Notes under the pieces: generated by a model
Told to the model about the DNA's origin: nothing
The model's input: the letters and a program-made list of their open reading frames with translations, nothing else
The model's database searches: none
Program-made: the position numbers and the translations under genes
NCBI RefSeq assembly: GCF_014203695.1
Contig: NZ_JACHJO010000007.1
Location: 1-64,000, forward strand
Reading direction: 5' to 3'
DNA from: Nocardiopsis algeriensis
GTDB lineage: Bacteria > Actinomycetota > Actinomycetes > Streptosporangiales > Streptosporangiaceae
DNA length: 64,000 bases
Part shown: piece by piece, positions 32,830-42,163 of the stretch
Layout: every line of letters starts with the position of its first letter
Position numbering within the stretch: position 1 is the first letter of the stretch

Positions 32830-33657
32830 CTACCGGGGCTGCCCGCCGCGCAGGGTGAGCTCGTAGCAGGCGACCGCGGCGGCCGCCGTCACGTTGAGGG
32901 AGTCCACGTCCCGGGCGGCCATGGGGATGTGCACGCGCGCGTCGGCGCGCTCCAGCCAGCGCGGGGAGAGCCCGTCGCCCTCGCTGCCCAGCATCAGCCC
33001 CACCTTCGCGCCGGGGTCCAGTTCCGCCATCGCCCTGCGCAGCGGCACCGAGTTCCGGCCCGGCGTCAGCGCCATCAGGTGGAAGCCCGCTCCGCGCAGC
33101 GCGTCCGGCCCGCCGTACCAGTCGTCGAGGCGGACGTGGGGCAGGGTGAACACCGAGCCCATGGACACCTTGACCGACCTGCGGTACAGCGGATCGGCGC
33201 AGCGCGGCGCCAGGACGACGGCGTCCACGCCCAGCCCGGCCGCGCTGCGGAAGATGGCGCCGACGTTGGTGTGGTCCACCAGGTCCTCGAGCACGACGAT
33301 GCTGCGCGCCCCCTCCAGCACCTCCGCCGGCGCGGGCAGGGGCTTGCGGTGGAAGGCGGCCAGGGCGCCCCGGTGCAGGTCGAACCCCACGAGCCGTTCG
33401 GCCGTCTCCTCATCCACCACGTACAGCGGGGCGCCGGAGCCGGCGACCACGTCGTCGAGCGCCCGCGCCCGCCGTTCGGTGAGCAGGAAGCTCCGGGGGA
33501 TGTACCCGGCGGTGGCCGCGCGGCGGATGACCTTGTCCCCCTCGGCCATGAACAGCCCGTGCTCGACCTCCAGGTGGCGGCGCAGGTTCACGTCCCGCAG
33601 GCGCGTGTAGTCGGCGAGCCGGGGATCTGCGGGGTCGTCGACCCTGATGACGTCCAT
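32830..33657 (-). CDS. SpoU/TrmH-family RNA 2'-O-methyltransferase
   Basis: The 275-residue SPOUT enzyme has an N-terminal substrate-binding domain (FMAEGDKVIRRAATAGYIP) and the trefoil-knot domain. Its motifs are VLEDLVDHTNVGAIFRSAAG, VGLMLGSEGDGLS and IPMAARDVDSLNVTAAAAVA. It methylates a ribose 2'-OH in tRNA or rRNA using SAM. The site cannot be deduced. Confidence 0.93.
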   Translation of the reverse strand: MDVIRVDDPADPRLADYTRLRDVNLRRHLEVEHGLFMAEGDKVIRRAATAGYIPRSFLLTERRARALDDVVAGSGAPLYVVDEETAERLVGFDLHRGALAAFHRKPLPAPAEVLEGARSIVVLEDLVDHTNVGAIFRSAAGLGVDAVVLAPRCADPLYRRSVKVSMGSVFTLPHVRLDDWYGGPDALRGAGFHLMALTPGRNSVPLRRAMAELDPGAKVGLMLGSEGDGLSPRWLERADARVHIPMAARDVDSLNVTAAAAVACYELTLRGGQPR

Positions 33658-33810
33658 GGACGTCCATTATCGGCCCGCCGCGCACCTGCTCCTGCCCCGG
33701 GCCCGGCTCCGGGGGCGCACCCCCGGGGCCCGGTCACGGCAGACGGCGCCGATGGCCTTCCCCGCCGGAGGGCCCGGCCCTCCTGCTGTCCGGCAGGCGC
33801 CGGACCGCGG

Positions 33811-34452
33811 TCACATGACCTGGTCGGTGATGGCCCGCAGCCGCTGCCAGCGGGCCTCCTCGCACGAACCCTTGCGGTTGAGGGTGGTCTCGACCTCCTG
33901 GCCCTCCCAGGTGCCCGTGACGGTCGCCTCCTGGGGGCCGTACACCTTGTCGGTGCACACGGTTCCCTCGCGCACCTCGGTGAACAGGTAGCCGCTGCCG
34001 GTCGCCGACGCGGCCGTCGGCTCCGCCGCGGCCCCGCCCTCGTCGAGGGCGGCCTGCTCCGAGGCGGTGGCGGCCTGCTCCGCCGCCCCTGCGCCCTCGC
34101 CCTGGAACTCGGCGGCGGCCCGGGCCAGCTCCGCGCAGGCGGCCGGGTCCTCCTCCGGGGTCCCCGTGCACTCCAGGGTCTGCACCCAGGCGCGGTCCCG
34201 GTCGCTGACCTGGATCTGGAGCCGGCCGACGGGACCGCGCGGGGCCGCCTCCTGCCCGGTGTCCTGGGGCTCGGGGTCCAGACCGGCGATGTCGGGGCTG
34301 AGCGCGGAGGTGGTCTGCACGTCTTCCTGCGCGGGCAGCATCGAGGGACCGACGACCACGGCGTAGGCGGCCGCGCCGGCGCAGCAGGCTCCGGCGAGCA
34401 GTGTGGTACCGAGAGAACCTCGGCCACGGTGGTCACGATGCGATGGGGACAT
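33811..34452 (-). CDS. membrane-anchored subtilisin-inhibitor-like (SSI) protein
   Basis: The 213-residue protein has an uncleaved-looking N-terminal hydrophobic helix (residues 14-36), a linker, then an SSI-like domain. Four cysteines (95, 106, 166, 197) match the two SSI disulfides. The reactive-loop segment CTDKVYGP aligns with CPMVYDP of SSI, placing Lys169 at P1 and implying a trypsin-like target. There is one extra residue between Cys and P1. An Ala/Glu-rich insert (about residues 115-150) is unusual. ATG 34452 is chosen for its GAGGG spacing; an ATG 45 bp upstream lacks a site. Confidence 0.78.
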   Translation of the reverse strand: MSPSHRDHRGRGSLGTTLLAGACCAGAAAYAVVVGPSMLPAQEDVQTTSALSPDIAGLDPEPQDTGQEAAPRGPVGRLQIQVSDRDRAWVQTLECTGTPEEDPAACAELARAAAEFQGEGAGAAEQAATASEQAALDEGGAAAEPTAASATGSGYLFTEVREGTVCTDKVYGPQEATVTGTWEGQEVETTLNRKGSCEEARWQRLRAITDQVM

Positions 34453-34929
34453 GCCAAAACCCTCGGGGGTCGTCGTTACAGACCGTCGCTCTGCCATCGC
34501 GTCGGGGACGCGGGAGGGGCGACGGACTCCTGGGGCGGGCCCAGCCTAGCGGGGAGGCGGATGCACTCCCCCGCAGGGACCGTAACAAACCGGTCACCTC
34601 CCACCGGCGGACCGCTCCGCCGCGTCCGGGGGCGTGTCCCGCGTGCGGCAGGGGACGCGTCCGCCCGCGGGTACCGCTTCCACTCTTGCGTTACCAACGA
34701 GTAAGGTCCCAGAAGGATTGCTCGGGAGTGTTTCACGTCATATAGGTCATATATGGCTGGTCGGCCTCACTCACCATGTGAGACGCCGCCACCCGGACAG
34801 TGGTTCACACGCATTCCCCTCGCGCCCCGCCGGCGCCCGCGCCCCTTCCTGCTTCCGTACATCCGCCGACCTCCCCGCAGCCCCCGGCACCCCCGCGGGG
34901 AACGGCCGCAGCTACGTTCCGGAGTACAC
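34453..34929. other. divergent intergenic region with GTCATATA direct repeats
   Basis: No gene is convincing in these 477 bp. GTCATATA occurs twice in tandem (34737-34744 and 34746-34753). This AT-rich spot is the likeliest promoter for the plus-strand VWA gene. Confidence 0.4.
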
Positions 34930-36666
34930 GTGTCCACAGGACGCCACCGCCTCCCCTCCCAGGCCGTCGCCAGGACCCGCAGCCTGGCCGGATCCCCCCT
35001 GGGAATCAGCGCCGTCGCCGTCACCCTGATCGTGGCCGCCGCCGTCGCCGTTCCGGTCGGCATGAACGCCCTGGGGTGCGGTGAGACCCGCTACCTCCGG
35101 GTTTCGGCCACCCAGAACCTGGCGCCGATCCTGCGCGAGGCCGCGACCGAGTTCAACGGGGAACGGCCCTCCTACGACGGCGACTGCGTCTACGCACAGG
35201 TGGACGAGATCGCCCCGCACCGCATCATGACCGCCATCGCCGGCGGCCCGGGCGACTCCACGATCGCCCCCGACGTGTGGGTGCCCGAGTCCTCCGCCTG
35301 GGTCGAACTGGCCCGCGTCTCCGCCGGCGGCACGCACAGCATCACGACCGACCCTCCGTCCCTGGCCAGCTCCCCGGTGGTCCTGGCCGCACCGGAGGGC
35401 ACCGAGGGCATGCCCGACCCCGGCGACACCAGCTGGACCCTGGTCCTGCCCGGCGAGCGCGACCCCGACCGGCCCCTGGTCATGGTCGACCCCAACCGCG
35501 GCGCCGACGGCATGACCGTCATGCACGCCGTCCGCCGCCACCTGGGCAGCGGTGACGCCGCCGACACCGCCATGACCGACTTCGTCCGCGACGTGCAGAC
35601 CGACAGCGCCTTCGGCGAGATCGACCTCAGGTCCTTCTTCCCGGGCGCCGACCGCCAGGGCCGCGTCGACCCGGTCGTCGTCGTGCCCGAGCAGGCCGTG
35701 GTCTCCTACAACAGCACGCGACCCGAGTCGGCGCCGGAGCTGGTCGCCCACTACCCCTCCGAGGGCACCGTCGGCCTCGACTACCCCTACGTCACCACGA
35801 CCGACACCCCCTCCCTCCGGGAGGCCGCCGACGACCTGTACGAGGTGCTGAAGGACGACTCCTACCGGGACCGCCTCCGGGAGCTGGGCTTCCGCGACCC
35901 CGACGGCAGCGCCCCCACCGCCCTGGCCTCCCGTCCCGGTGTGATCGCGGAGGAGCCGGCCACCCACGAGGACCTCACCGGGGACGCGCTGCTGGCCTCG
36001 GTCACCGACTGGAACCGCCTGTCCATGCCCAGCCGGACCCTGGTGCTCGCCGACGTGTCGGCCGCCATGGCCGAGGACCTCTCCGACGAGGGCGGCCCCA
36101 CCCGCATGGAGACGGCCGTGGACGCGGCCATGCTGGGCCTGTCCCTGTTCCCCGACGAGACCGACATGGGCCTGTGGCTGATGTCGGACTCCTTCGGCGA
36201 GACGGGCCGCGAGGAGTCCGCCGAGATGCACCGGCTGGGCGCGGCCGAGGAGGGCGAGGAGTCCACCCGCCGCCAGGAGCTCGTCGAACTGGCCCAGGGC
36301 GTGGACGTGGAGGGCGGCGGCTCCCGCCTGTACGACAACATCCTGTCCGCCTACGACGAGGTGCAGGACAACTACCACGAGGACAAGATCAACAGCGTCA
36401 TCCTGCTGACCGCCGGCCAGGACGGGGGGTCCAGCGACCTCTCCCACGAGGACCTGGTGGCGGCCCTCCAGGACCGGTTCGACCCGCGCCGCCCGGTGAG
36501 CATGTTCATCATCGCCTTCGGCAACCAGGCCGACCGCGACGAGCTCCGGGCCGTCGCGGCCGCCACCAGCGGCTCCCTGTTCGTCACCGACGACCCCGAC
36601 GAGATCGGCGACATCTTCCTCAGCTCGATCTCGCGGCGCCTGTGCGTGCCCGACTGCGACAACTGA
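34930..36666 (+). CDS. membrane-anchored binding-protein/VWA protein with degenerate MIDAS
   Basis: The 578-residue protein has one N-terminal transmembrane helix (GISAVAVTLIVAAAVAVPVG). An extracellular region of about 300 residues follows, shaped like a solute-binding domain (RYLRVSATQNLAPILREAAT). The C-terminal von Willebrand A domain starts near residue 368. The metal site that normally reads DxSxS is DVSAA here, and the later TDG-like segment is TAGQDGG, so metal-dependent ligand binding is doubtful. The next gene is a paralogue with an intact site. GTG 34930 has GGAG five bases upstream. Probable surface adhesion or signalling role. Confidence 0.78.
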   Translation: MSTGRHRLPSQAVARTRSLAGSPLGISAVAVTLIVAAAVAVPVGMNALGCGETRYLRVSATQNLAPILREAATEFNGERPSYDGDCVYAQVDEIAPHRIMTAIAGGPGDSTIAPDVWVPESSAWVELARVSAGGTHSITTDPPSLASSPVVLAAPEGTEGMPDPGDTSWTLVLPGERDPDRPLVMVDPNRGADGMTVMHAVRRHLGSGDAADTAMTDFVRDVQTDSAFGEIDLRSFFPGADRQGRVDPVVVVPEQAVVSYNSTRPESAPELVAHYPSEGTVGLDYPYVTTTDTPSLREAADDLYEVLKDDSYRDRLRELGFRDPDGSAPTALASRPGVIAEEPATHEDLTGDALLASVTDWNRLSMPSRTLVLADVSAAMAEDLSDEGGPTRMETAVDAAMLGLSLFPDETDMGLWLMSDSFGETGREESAEMHRLGAAEEGEESTRRQELVELAQGVDVEGGGSRLYDNILSAYDEVQDNYHEDKINSVILLTAGQDGGSSDLSHEDLVAALQDRFDPRRPVSMFIIAFGNQADRDELRAVAAATSGSLFVTDDPDEIGDIFLSSISRRLCVPDCDN

Positions 36667-37048
36667 CCCGCGCCCGGTGCGGCCCCGGTCCCCCCGGGCC
36701 GCACCGCCCCTCGAACGATATCGATTAGGTATCGAACTCGGGTTTTGTTCTGTCCGTTTTCAACAGCCGGTCACCGCCGTCCTCGACCGGATTCCCCGAG
36801 GTCAACGGGGGCGGGACACGTGAAAACACGGAACGTGCTGGTCCTGTCGGTCTCCGTGCCCCACGGACGCACATGCGCCGTCCCCGCACTGTTGAGTACC
36901 TTTCCCACCAGTAACACCCGCATGGCAGTTTGATCTGCACACCGACCGGAACGCGCGGGTTCTTCCCGTACCGTCCGCATCCGGTCCCCTCCCCGACACC
37001 CATCCCCCCTGTACGCCACTGGCTCGTACACGACCCGTGAGGAAAGCT
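36667..37048. other. intergenic region between VWA paralogues
   Basis: This 382-bp spacer begins with a short AT-rich stretch containing GATATCGAT and GGTATCGA words and otherwise shows no gene. It probably carries a separate promoter for the second paralogue. Confidence 0.45.
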
Positions 37049-38794
37049 GTGGGACGTCACCGCGGAAGATACGCAGAAGAACCCTCCCGCCGGTCCAGGA
37101 GCAAACGCAGACGCGGAGGCGCCTTCGCCGCCCTGGCCGCCGCCCTGGTGATCGTGGTCGGCCTCGCCGCCGCGGGCGTGTACATGTTCGGGCGCTCCGA
37201 CGGCTGCGGCGGCTCCGACATCCTGCTGGACGTCGCCGCCGCCCCCGAGATCGCCCCGGCGGTCGACGACATCGCCCGCGACTTCAACCTCGCCGACACC
37301 TCCGTGGACGGCCGCTGCGTCCGCGTGGAGGTCCGCCAGGTGGACTCGGCCAACGTCGCCTTCGGCATCACCGGCGCCGGCGCGACCATGGGCGACACCG
37401 ACTCCCACGTCTGGATCCCCGACTCCTCGATGTGGGCGTCCATGGTGAAGCACCAGTCGGGCGACGCCATCATCACCGACACCGGCACCTCCGTCGCCCG
37501 GACCCCGCTGGTCCTGACCGAGCTCGCCGAGTTCGCCTCCGAGAGCGGCGAGGCGCCGACCTGGACGGACATCCTGCCCACCGGCGCCCCCGAGGACGGG
37601 GCCGAGAACAGCATGCGCGTGGTCGACCCCACCCGCAGCTCCACCGGCCTCGGCACCCTCTACCTGCTCAACAACGCGCTGGAGGAGGCCAGCCCCGACG
37701 GCGAGACCTACAACGCGTACATGACGGCCGCCCTCCAGACCCTGCACCGCAGCACCTCCGCCGACGAGGAGGCGGCCTTCCTGGCACTCAGCGGCAGCGG
37801 CGCGGAGACCCCGCCGATCATGGTGATGTCGGAACAGGCCGCCTGGCGCTACAACACCGCCCACAGCGACACCCCCGTCGAGGTCAGCTACCTGGAGAGC
37901 AACACCTACTACCTCGACTACCCCTACATCGTCCGCAGCGAGGACAGCGAGATCACCCGCGCCGCCGAGGAGTTCCGCAACGCGGTCCGCTCCGAGCCGG
38001 CGCAGGAGCACATCCTGGCCGAGGGCTTCCGCGGCCCCGAGGGGCAGGTCGACACCTCCGTGCTCAGCGCCGAGGCGGGATTCCGGGAGAGCGCCCCCGC
38101 CGAGCTCGCGGCCCCCTCCGAGGGCGTGGTCACCGAACTGACCCGCACCTGGAACCAGATGAAGATGGACTCGCGCGTCCTGGCGATCGTCGATGTCTCC
38201 GGGTCGATGCTCGCCGAGGTCCCCGGTTCCGGGATGACCCGCATGCAGGTGACCGCCGCCGCGGCCACACAGGGCCTGGAGATGTTCACGCCCTCCTCCG
38301 AGCTGGGCCTGTGGAAGTTCTCCACCGACGTCAACGACGGCCTGCACTACCAGGAGGTCGCGCCCGTGCGCGAGCTCCAGGCCACCGGGGACGACGGCAC
38401 CGAGCACCGCCAGGTGATGTCGCAGGCGCTGTCGTCCATGCAGCCGCTGCCGCAGGGCGACACGGCGCTGTACGAGACCTACCTGGCCGCCTACCAGGAG
38501 ATGTCCAGGACCTACCAGCCCGACCACAACAACGTCATCCTCATGATGACCGACGGGGACAACGACAACCCCGGCGGAATGGAGCTGGACGAACTGCTGA
38601 CGCAGATCGAGGAACTGGCCAGCCCCTCGCGGCCCATTCCGATCATCACGATCGCCTTCGGCCCGGACGTGCAGAACCTGGAACCGCTCCAGGAGATCGC
38701 GGCGGCCACCGGCGGCGCCGCCTACATGACGGAGGACCCCATGGAGATCGGTGACATCTTCATCAAGGCGTTCTCCCTGCGCATCGCCGACTGA
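37049..38794 (+). CDS. membrane-anchored binding-protein/VWA protein, intact MIDAS
   Basis: The 581-residue paralogue of the preceding gene has an Arg/Lys-rich cytoplasmic N-terminus, one transmembrane helix (ALAAALVIVVGLAAAGVYMF) and a solute-binding-like domain (ILLDVAAAPEIAPAVDDIA). The VWA domain carries DVSGSM near residue 382 and MMTDGDNDNP, the expected MIDAS residues. GTG 37049 has GAGGAAA five bases upstream; another GTG lies 12 bp earlier. Both paralogues end in the same DPxEIGDIF motif. The architecture suggests an extracellular ligand-binding or adhesion protein. Confidence 0.8.
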   Translation: MGRHRGRYAEEPSRRSRSKRRRGGAFAALAAALVIVVGLAAAGVYMFGRSDGCGGSDILLDVAAAPEIAPAVDDIARDFNLADTSVDGRCVRVEVRQVDSANVAFGITGAGATMGDTDSHVWIPDSSMWASMVKHQSGDAIITDTGTSVARTPLVLTELAEFASESGEAPTWTDILPTGAPEDGAENSMRVVDPTRSSTGLGTLYLLNNALEEASPDGETYNAYMTAALQTLHRSTSADEEAAFLALSGSGAETPPIMVMSEQAAWRYNTAHSDTPVEVSYLESNTYYLDYPYIVRSEDSEITRAAEEFRNAVRSEPAQEHILAEGFRGPEGQVDTSVLSAEAGFRESAPAELAAPSEGVVTELTRTWNQMKMDSRVLAIVDVSGSMLAEVPGSGMTRMQVTAAAATQGLEMFTPSSELGLWKFSTDVNDGLHYQEVAPVRELQATGDDGTEHRQVMSQALSSMQPLPQGDTALYETYLAAYQEMSRTYQPDHNNVILMMTDGDNDNPGGMELDELLTQIEELASPSRPIPIITIAFGPDVQNLEPLQEIAAATGGAAYMTEDPMEIGDIFIKAFSLRIAD

Positions 38795-38994
38795 CCTGGG
38801 CGAAGCCCTCCGGAAAGGGGGGAGGGGCGCGGACGGCGCCCCTCCCCCCTTTCCTGTTTCCGGAACCGGGAAAAGCGACGTTCCGTGATACGGAAGACAC
38901 ACAAAGCAAGATGGTTTGTACAAAAACCGCGCACACTCGGAAAACGGGGTAGCTCTGGTTAAGCGGAGCACCACAACCCCTTAGTCTGTCGCCC

Positions 38995-40605
38995 ATGGGT
39001 GGATCTATCGAGCCGGGTTGGTACGCGGACCCGCAGGGCGACGCACAGACGCTCAGATGGTGGAACGGCGAAGAGTGGACGCGGCACACCCGCTCCCTCG
39101 ACGAACTGCGGGGAGGCGCCGACGGCGGCTCCACCGCCGAAGAGGACTCCCCGACCGCCGTCCTCGGCGGCCAGGAGCAGCCCGCCGCCGACGAGGACCC
39201 CGGGACCATGCGCCTGGGTCCGGCCCCGGTCGACGAGGAGCCCAGCACCGTCCGGATCAGCCCCACCTGGGCCGCCACCCCCGCGGCGGAGGAGAAGCCC
39301 GCGGCCGAACCGGCCGACGGCGCCACCGTACGCGTCAATCCCGCCGACCTCCCCGGCCGCACCGCCCCCGAGAACGAGCCCGCGGCCGACGGCGCCACCA
39401 TACGCGTCAGCCCCACCGACCTCCCAGGCCGCACCACCCCCCAGGACGAACCCGCCGACGGCGCCACCGTACGCGTCGACCCCGCCGACCTCCCCGGCCG
39501 CACCACCCCCGAGAACGAGCCCGCCGACCCGACCGAGGACGGCCTCCCCACCGCGGACCTGAGCGCCGAACGGGACAGCGGAACCTCCGGCACCAAGGTG
39601 TTCCAGCCGGGCGAACTCGGCGACACCCCGCGCACCGCCGTGTTCACCCCCGGCAGCGACACCCCCGGCACCGCCGTCTTCCAGCCGGGCGACGAGGCGC
39701 ACTCCGGCGCCGCCCCCGAGGAGGAGGGCGGGAAGAAGGGCCGCTTCGGCAAGTTCCTGGGCGACCTCAAGGAGGGCTGGTCCGACCTCTCCGAGGAGCG
39801 CAAGGAGCAGCGCCGCCTGGCCGAGGAGGAGGCCGCCCGGCAGCGCGAGGAGGAGCGCGTCCGCAAGGAGGCCGAGGCCGCCAAGCAGGCCGAGGAGGCC
39901 CGCAAGCGCGCCGAGGAGGAGGGCGCCAAGGCCCAGCAGGGCCCGCAGCAGGGCACCCCCTGGACGCCCGGCCGCCCGGCCGCCGACCAGCAGACCCCCG
40001 CCGCGCCGGCTCCCCCGGCCTGGCCCGGACAACCGAACACCGGCGCCCAGCCGGGCACGGGCCCCCGGCCCAGCACCGGTGCGCAGCCCGCACCGCCGCC
40101 TCCGGTCCCGCCCTCCGGGCCGCAGCAGGCGCGGTTCTCCCCGCCCTCGGGCCCCCAGCACACCCCTCCGCCCCCGATGCCGCCCTCCGGACCGCAGCAG
40201 GCGCCGCCCCCGTACTACCCGCCCCGCCCTCCGCAGGCGCCCCCGGGACAGCCGCCCCTGCCTCCGGCACCGCCGAACCAGATGGCCGGACGCCCCGGCT
40301 ACCCGCCGCACCCGTACGCCTCCGCCCCCGGCGGCCGACCGCCCGCAGGCGGCCCCCAGCCGCCCCAGTGGGGCCCCGGTGGACAGCCCGGCCGCCCCCC
40401 GTTCCCGCAGCCTCCGCCGCAGCCCCAGCCGCCCAAGAAGAAGAGGGGCGGGTGCTGCTCCTGCGGATGCCTGTTCTTCGTCCTGCTGCTGCTCCTCATC
40501 CTCGCGGTCCCCTTCTACCTCCAGTTCTGGGGCGTGTGGGACTGGATGTACGACATCTTCGGCATGGGAGCCCCCAACGGCATCGCCGACGACTACGTCT
40601 GGTGA
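38995..40605 (+). CDS. DUF2510 protein with tandem repeats and C-terminal membrane anchor
   Basis: The 536-residue protein begins with DUF2510 (IEPGWYADPQGDAQTLRWWN). Three near-identical units containing DGATVRV-P-DLPGRT follow, spaced 24 and 23 residues apart, then three VFxPG segments. A charged coiled coil (residues about 245-315) and a Pro/Gln-rich region of 150 residues come next. The end is KKKRGGCCSCGC followed by a transmembrane helix. The protein should be held in the membrane by its C-terminus with the rest cytoplasmic. Function unknown. No good ribosome-binding site is visible, so translation may be leaderless. Confidence 0.8.
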   Translation: MGGSIEPGWYADPQGDAQTLRWWNGEEWTRHTRSLDELRGGADGGSTAEEDSPTAVLGGQEQPAADEDPGTMRLGPAPVDEEPSTVRISPTWAATPAAEEKPAAEPADGATVRVNPADLPGRTAPENEPAADGATIRVSPTDLPGRTTPQDEPADGATVRVDPADLPGRTTPENEPADPTEDGLPTADLSAERDSGTSGTKVFQPGELGDTPRTAVFTPGSDTPGTAVFQPGDEAHSGAAPEEEGGKKGRFGKFLGDLKEGWSDLSEERKEQRRLAEEEAARQREEERVRKEAEAAKQAEEARKRAEEEGAKAQQGPQQGTPWTPGRPAADQQTPAAPAPPAWPGQPNTGAQPGTGPRPSTGAQPAPPPPVPPSGPQQARFSPPSGPQHTPPPPMPPSGPQQAPPPYYPPRPPQAPPGQPPLPPAPPNQMAGRPGYPPHPYASAPGGRPPAGGPQPPQWGPGGQPGRPPFPQPPPQPQPPKKKRGGCCSCGCLFFVLLLLLILAVPFYLQFWGVWDWMYDIFGMGAPNGIADDYVW

Positions 40606-40716
40606 CGCACCCGCACCGGGGCGGTCGGAACTTCCGGCCGCCCCTCGCCGTGTGCGCGGCCACCGCCCGCACCGCTCCCGGGCATCGACCGCGGAAAACG
40701 CCCTAAGCTGACCGGT

Positions 40717-41367
40717 ATGAATGACAGTTTGGTGTGGATCGACTGCGAGATGACCGGCCTCGACTTCGAGAACGACGCGCTGATCGAAGCGGCCTGCCTG
40801 ATCACCGACGGAGAGCTCAACATCCTCGACGAGGGCATCGACCTGGTCATCAAGCCCCCGCAGGCCGCACTGGACAACATGGGCGACTTCGTCCGCGACA
40901 TGCACACCACCTCCGGCCTGCTCGCCGAGCTCGACAAGGGCATCTCCCTCCAGGAAGCCGAGGACGCCCTCCTGGAGTACATCCGCCGCTTCGTCCCCGA
41001 GGAACGCAAGGCGCCGCTGTGCGGCAACTCCATCGCCACCGACCGCGCCTTCCTCGCCCGCGACATGAAGCGCCTCGACCAGCACCTGCACTACCGGATG
41101 GTCGACGTCTCCTCCATCAAGGAGCTGCTGCGCCGCTGGTACCCGCGCGTGTACTACGCGAGCCCGGACAAGAACGGCGGCCACCGCGCCCTCGCCGACA
41201 TCACCGAGAGCATCCGGGAGCTGCGCTACTACCGCGCCGCCGCGTTCGTCCCCGAACCCGGCCCGAGCTCGACCACCGCCCGCGCCATCGCCGCCGACGT
41301 CGTCGCCGGCGGAACCGGCCGCCTGGGCACCGTGGCGCAGCCGACAGAGGACGGGGCGGAAAACTGA
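40717..41367 (+). CDS. orn: oligoribonuclease
   Basis: This 216-residue DEDDh exonuclease degrades two- to five-nucleotide RNAs and pGpG. ExoI is LVWIDCEMTGLDFENDALIE, ExoII includes CGNSIATDRAFLARDM, and ExoIII is KNGGHRALADITESI with the catalytic His and Asp. The length is about 30 residues above the E. coli enzyme because of a disordered C-terminal tail. TAAGCT sits seven bases before the ATG and no Shine-Dalgarno is seen, consistent with a leaderless mRNA. The tRNA-His gene lies 66 bp downstream. Confidence 0.95.
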   Translation: MNDSLVWIDCEMTGLDFENDALIEAACLITDGELNILDEGIDLVIKPPQAALDNMGDFVRDMHTTSGLLAELDKGISLQEAEDALLEYIRRFVPEERKAPLCGNSIATDRAFLARDMKRLDQHLHYRMVDVSSIKELLRRWYPRVYYASPDKNGGHRALADITESIRELRYYRAAAFVPEPGPSSTTARAIAADVVAGGTGRLGTVAQPTEDGAEN

Positions 41368-41433
41368 TCGAAGCACTCCCGGGGATCCGCTAAGCTTTCA
41401 TACGTACGCAGGGCCGAGAGGCCAGGCGCACGT

Positions 41434-41510
41434 GGTGGGTGTAGCTCAGCTGGCAGAGCACTTGGTTGTGGTCCAAGATGTCGCGGGTTCAAGTCCCGTC
41501 ACTCACCCCA
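41434..41510 (+). tRNA. tRNA-His (GTG anticodon)
   Basis: The cloverleaf is complete. G-1 (41434) pairs with discriminator C, the acceptor is GTGGGTG with CACTCAC, and the D arm has TAGCTCAGCTGGCAGAGCA. The anticodon stem CTTGG/CCAAG holds loop TTGTGGT with anticodon GTG at 41468-41470, and GGGTTCAAGTCCC forms the T arm. CCA is encoded. The extra 5' G is the tRNA-His identity element. Confidence 0.97.
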
Positions 41511-42163
41511 GAGGCTTAAGCCCCTGACCAGCGGAAACGTACCCTGGTCAGGGGCTTTCGCGTTGCCGGGGGTGCACAACGGCGGAGAATCCGCCGGGCA
41601 GGACCATGCCGCCGCGTACAGGCACATGTCCCATCCCGACCAGGCGCGCGGCAGCGTCTCAGAGGAAAGCGGCACGGGTCGGCAAGACCCCTCCCCAGGA
41701 AACACAGCACCGGTCCCGCCTTGCCGCTTACAGTGGCGGAGCTGTGTCCACAAGTCCTCACCCAACGCCACCAGACGCGCACCAGGTTCCCCGTCCCGGC
41801 CGGTCTGGAAGAGGTCGGGAGCTCGTAGCGGTGCAGGTCCCCCCACCGCGCGAATGCCTGGGCCAACTCGTACTCGTTGAGAACCTTCCCGGGCGCCATT
41901 CGACAGCAGAACTCATCGACCGAGGCCCTTCGAAACACACTGAGAGTACGCCGGACCGGAAAAAGCGAAGGAGCTTTCGCCAAGCCCGTGGGAATGAAGG
42001 TGCGGCAGCACACCTTCTCGTGCCCCACCACTCTCTCCCCTGACCCCGATGTCCGATTAGGGACTCTTTCCGGCGGCACCCGCACCAGAGACTGGTATCA
42101 ACAACGAGTGGTGCCCCGTGGACGCGCTGGGAGCGCCGCACTCCGAGTCCGGGAAGGGAACAT
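41511..42163. other. tRNA-adjacent region, no intact gene
   Basis: After the terminator, about 600 bp contain only fragmentary frames. A minus-strand stretch around 41800-41960 (VLNEYELAQAFARWGDLHRY) could be the relic of a gene, but frames on both sides are broken. I find no integrase and no repeat of the tRNA 3' end. Confidence 0.45.
41519..41556 (+). terminator. 13-bp stem terminator after tRNA-His
   Basis: AGCCCCTGACCAG pairs perfectly with 41544-41556 and is followed by TTCGCG. Confidence 0.85.

Noticed and set aside
41434..41510. tRNA-His 3' end as attL with a matching attR in the window
   Set aside because: I did not find a second copy of the T-arm and acceptor sequence downstream, and no integrase is present, so an att pair cannot be claimed.
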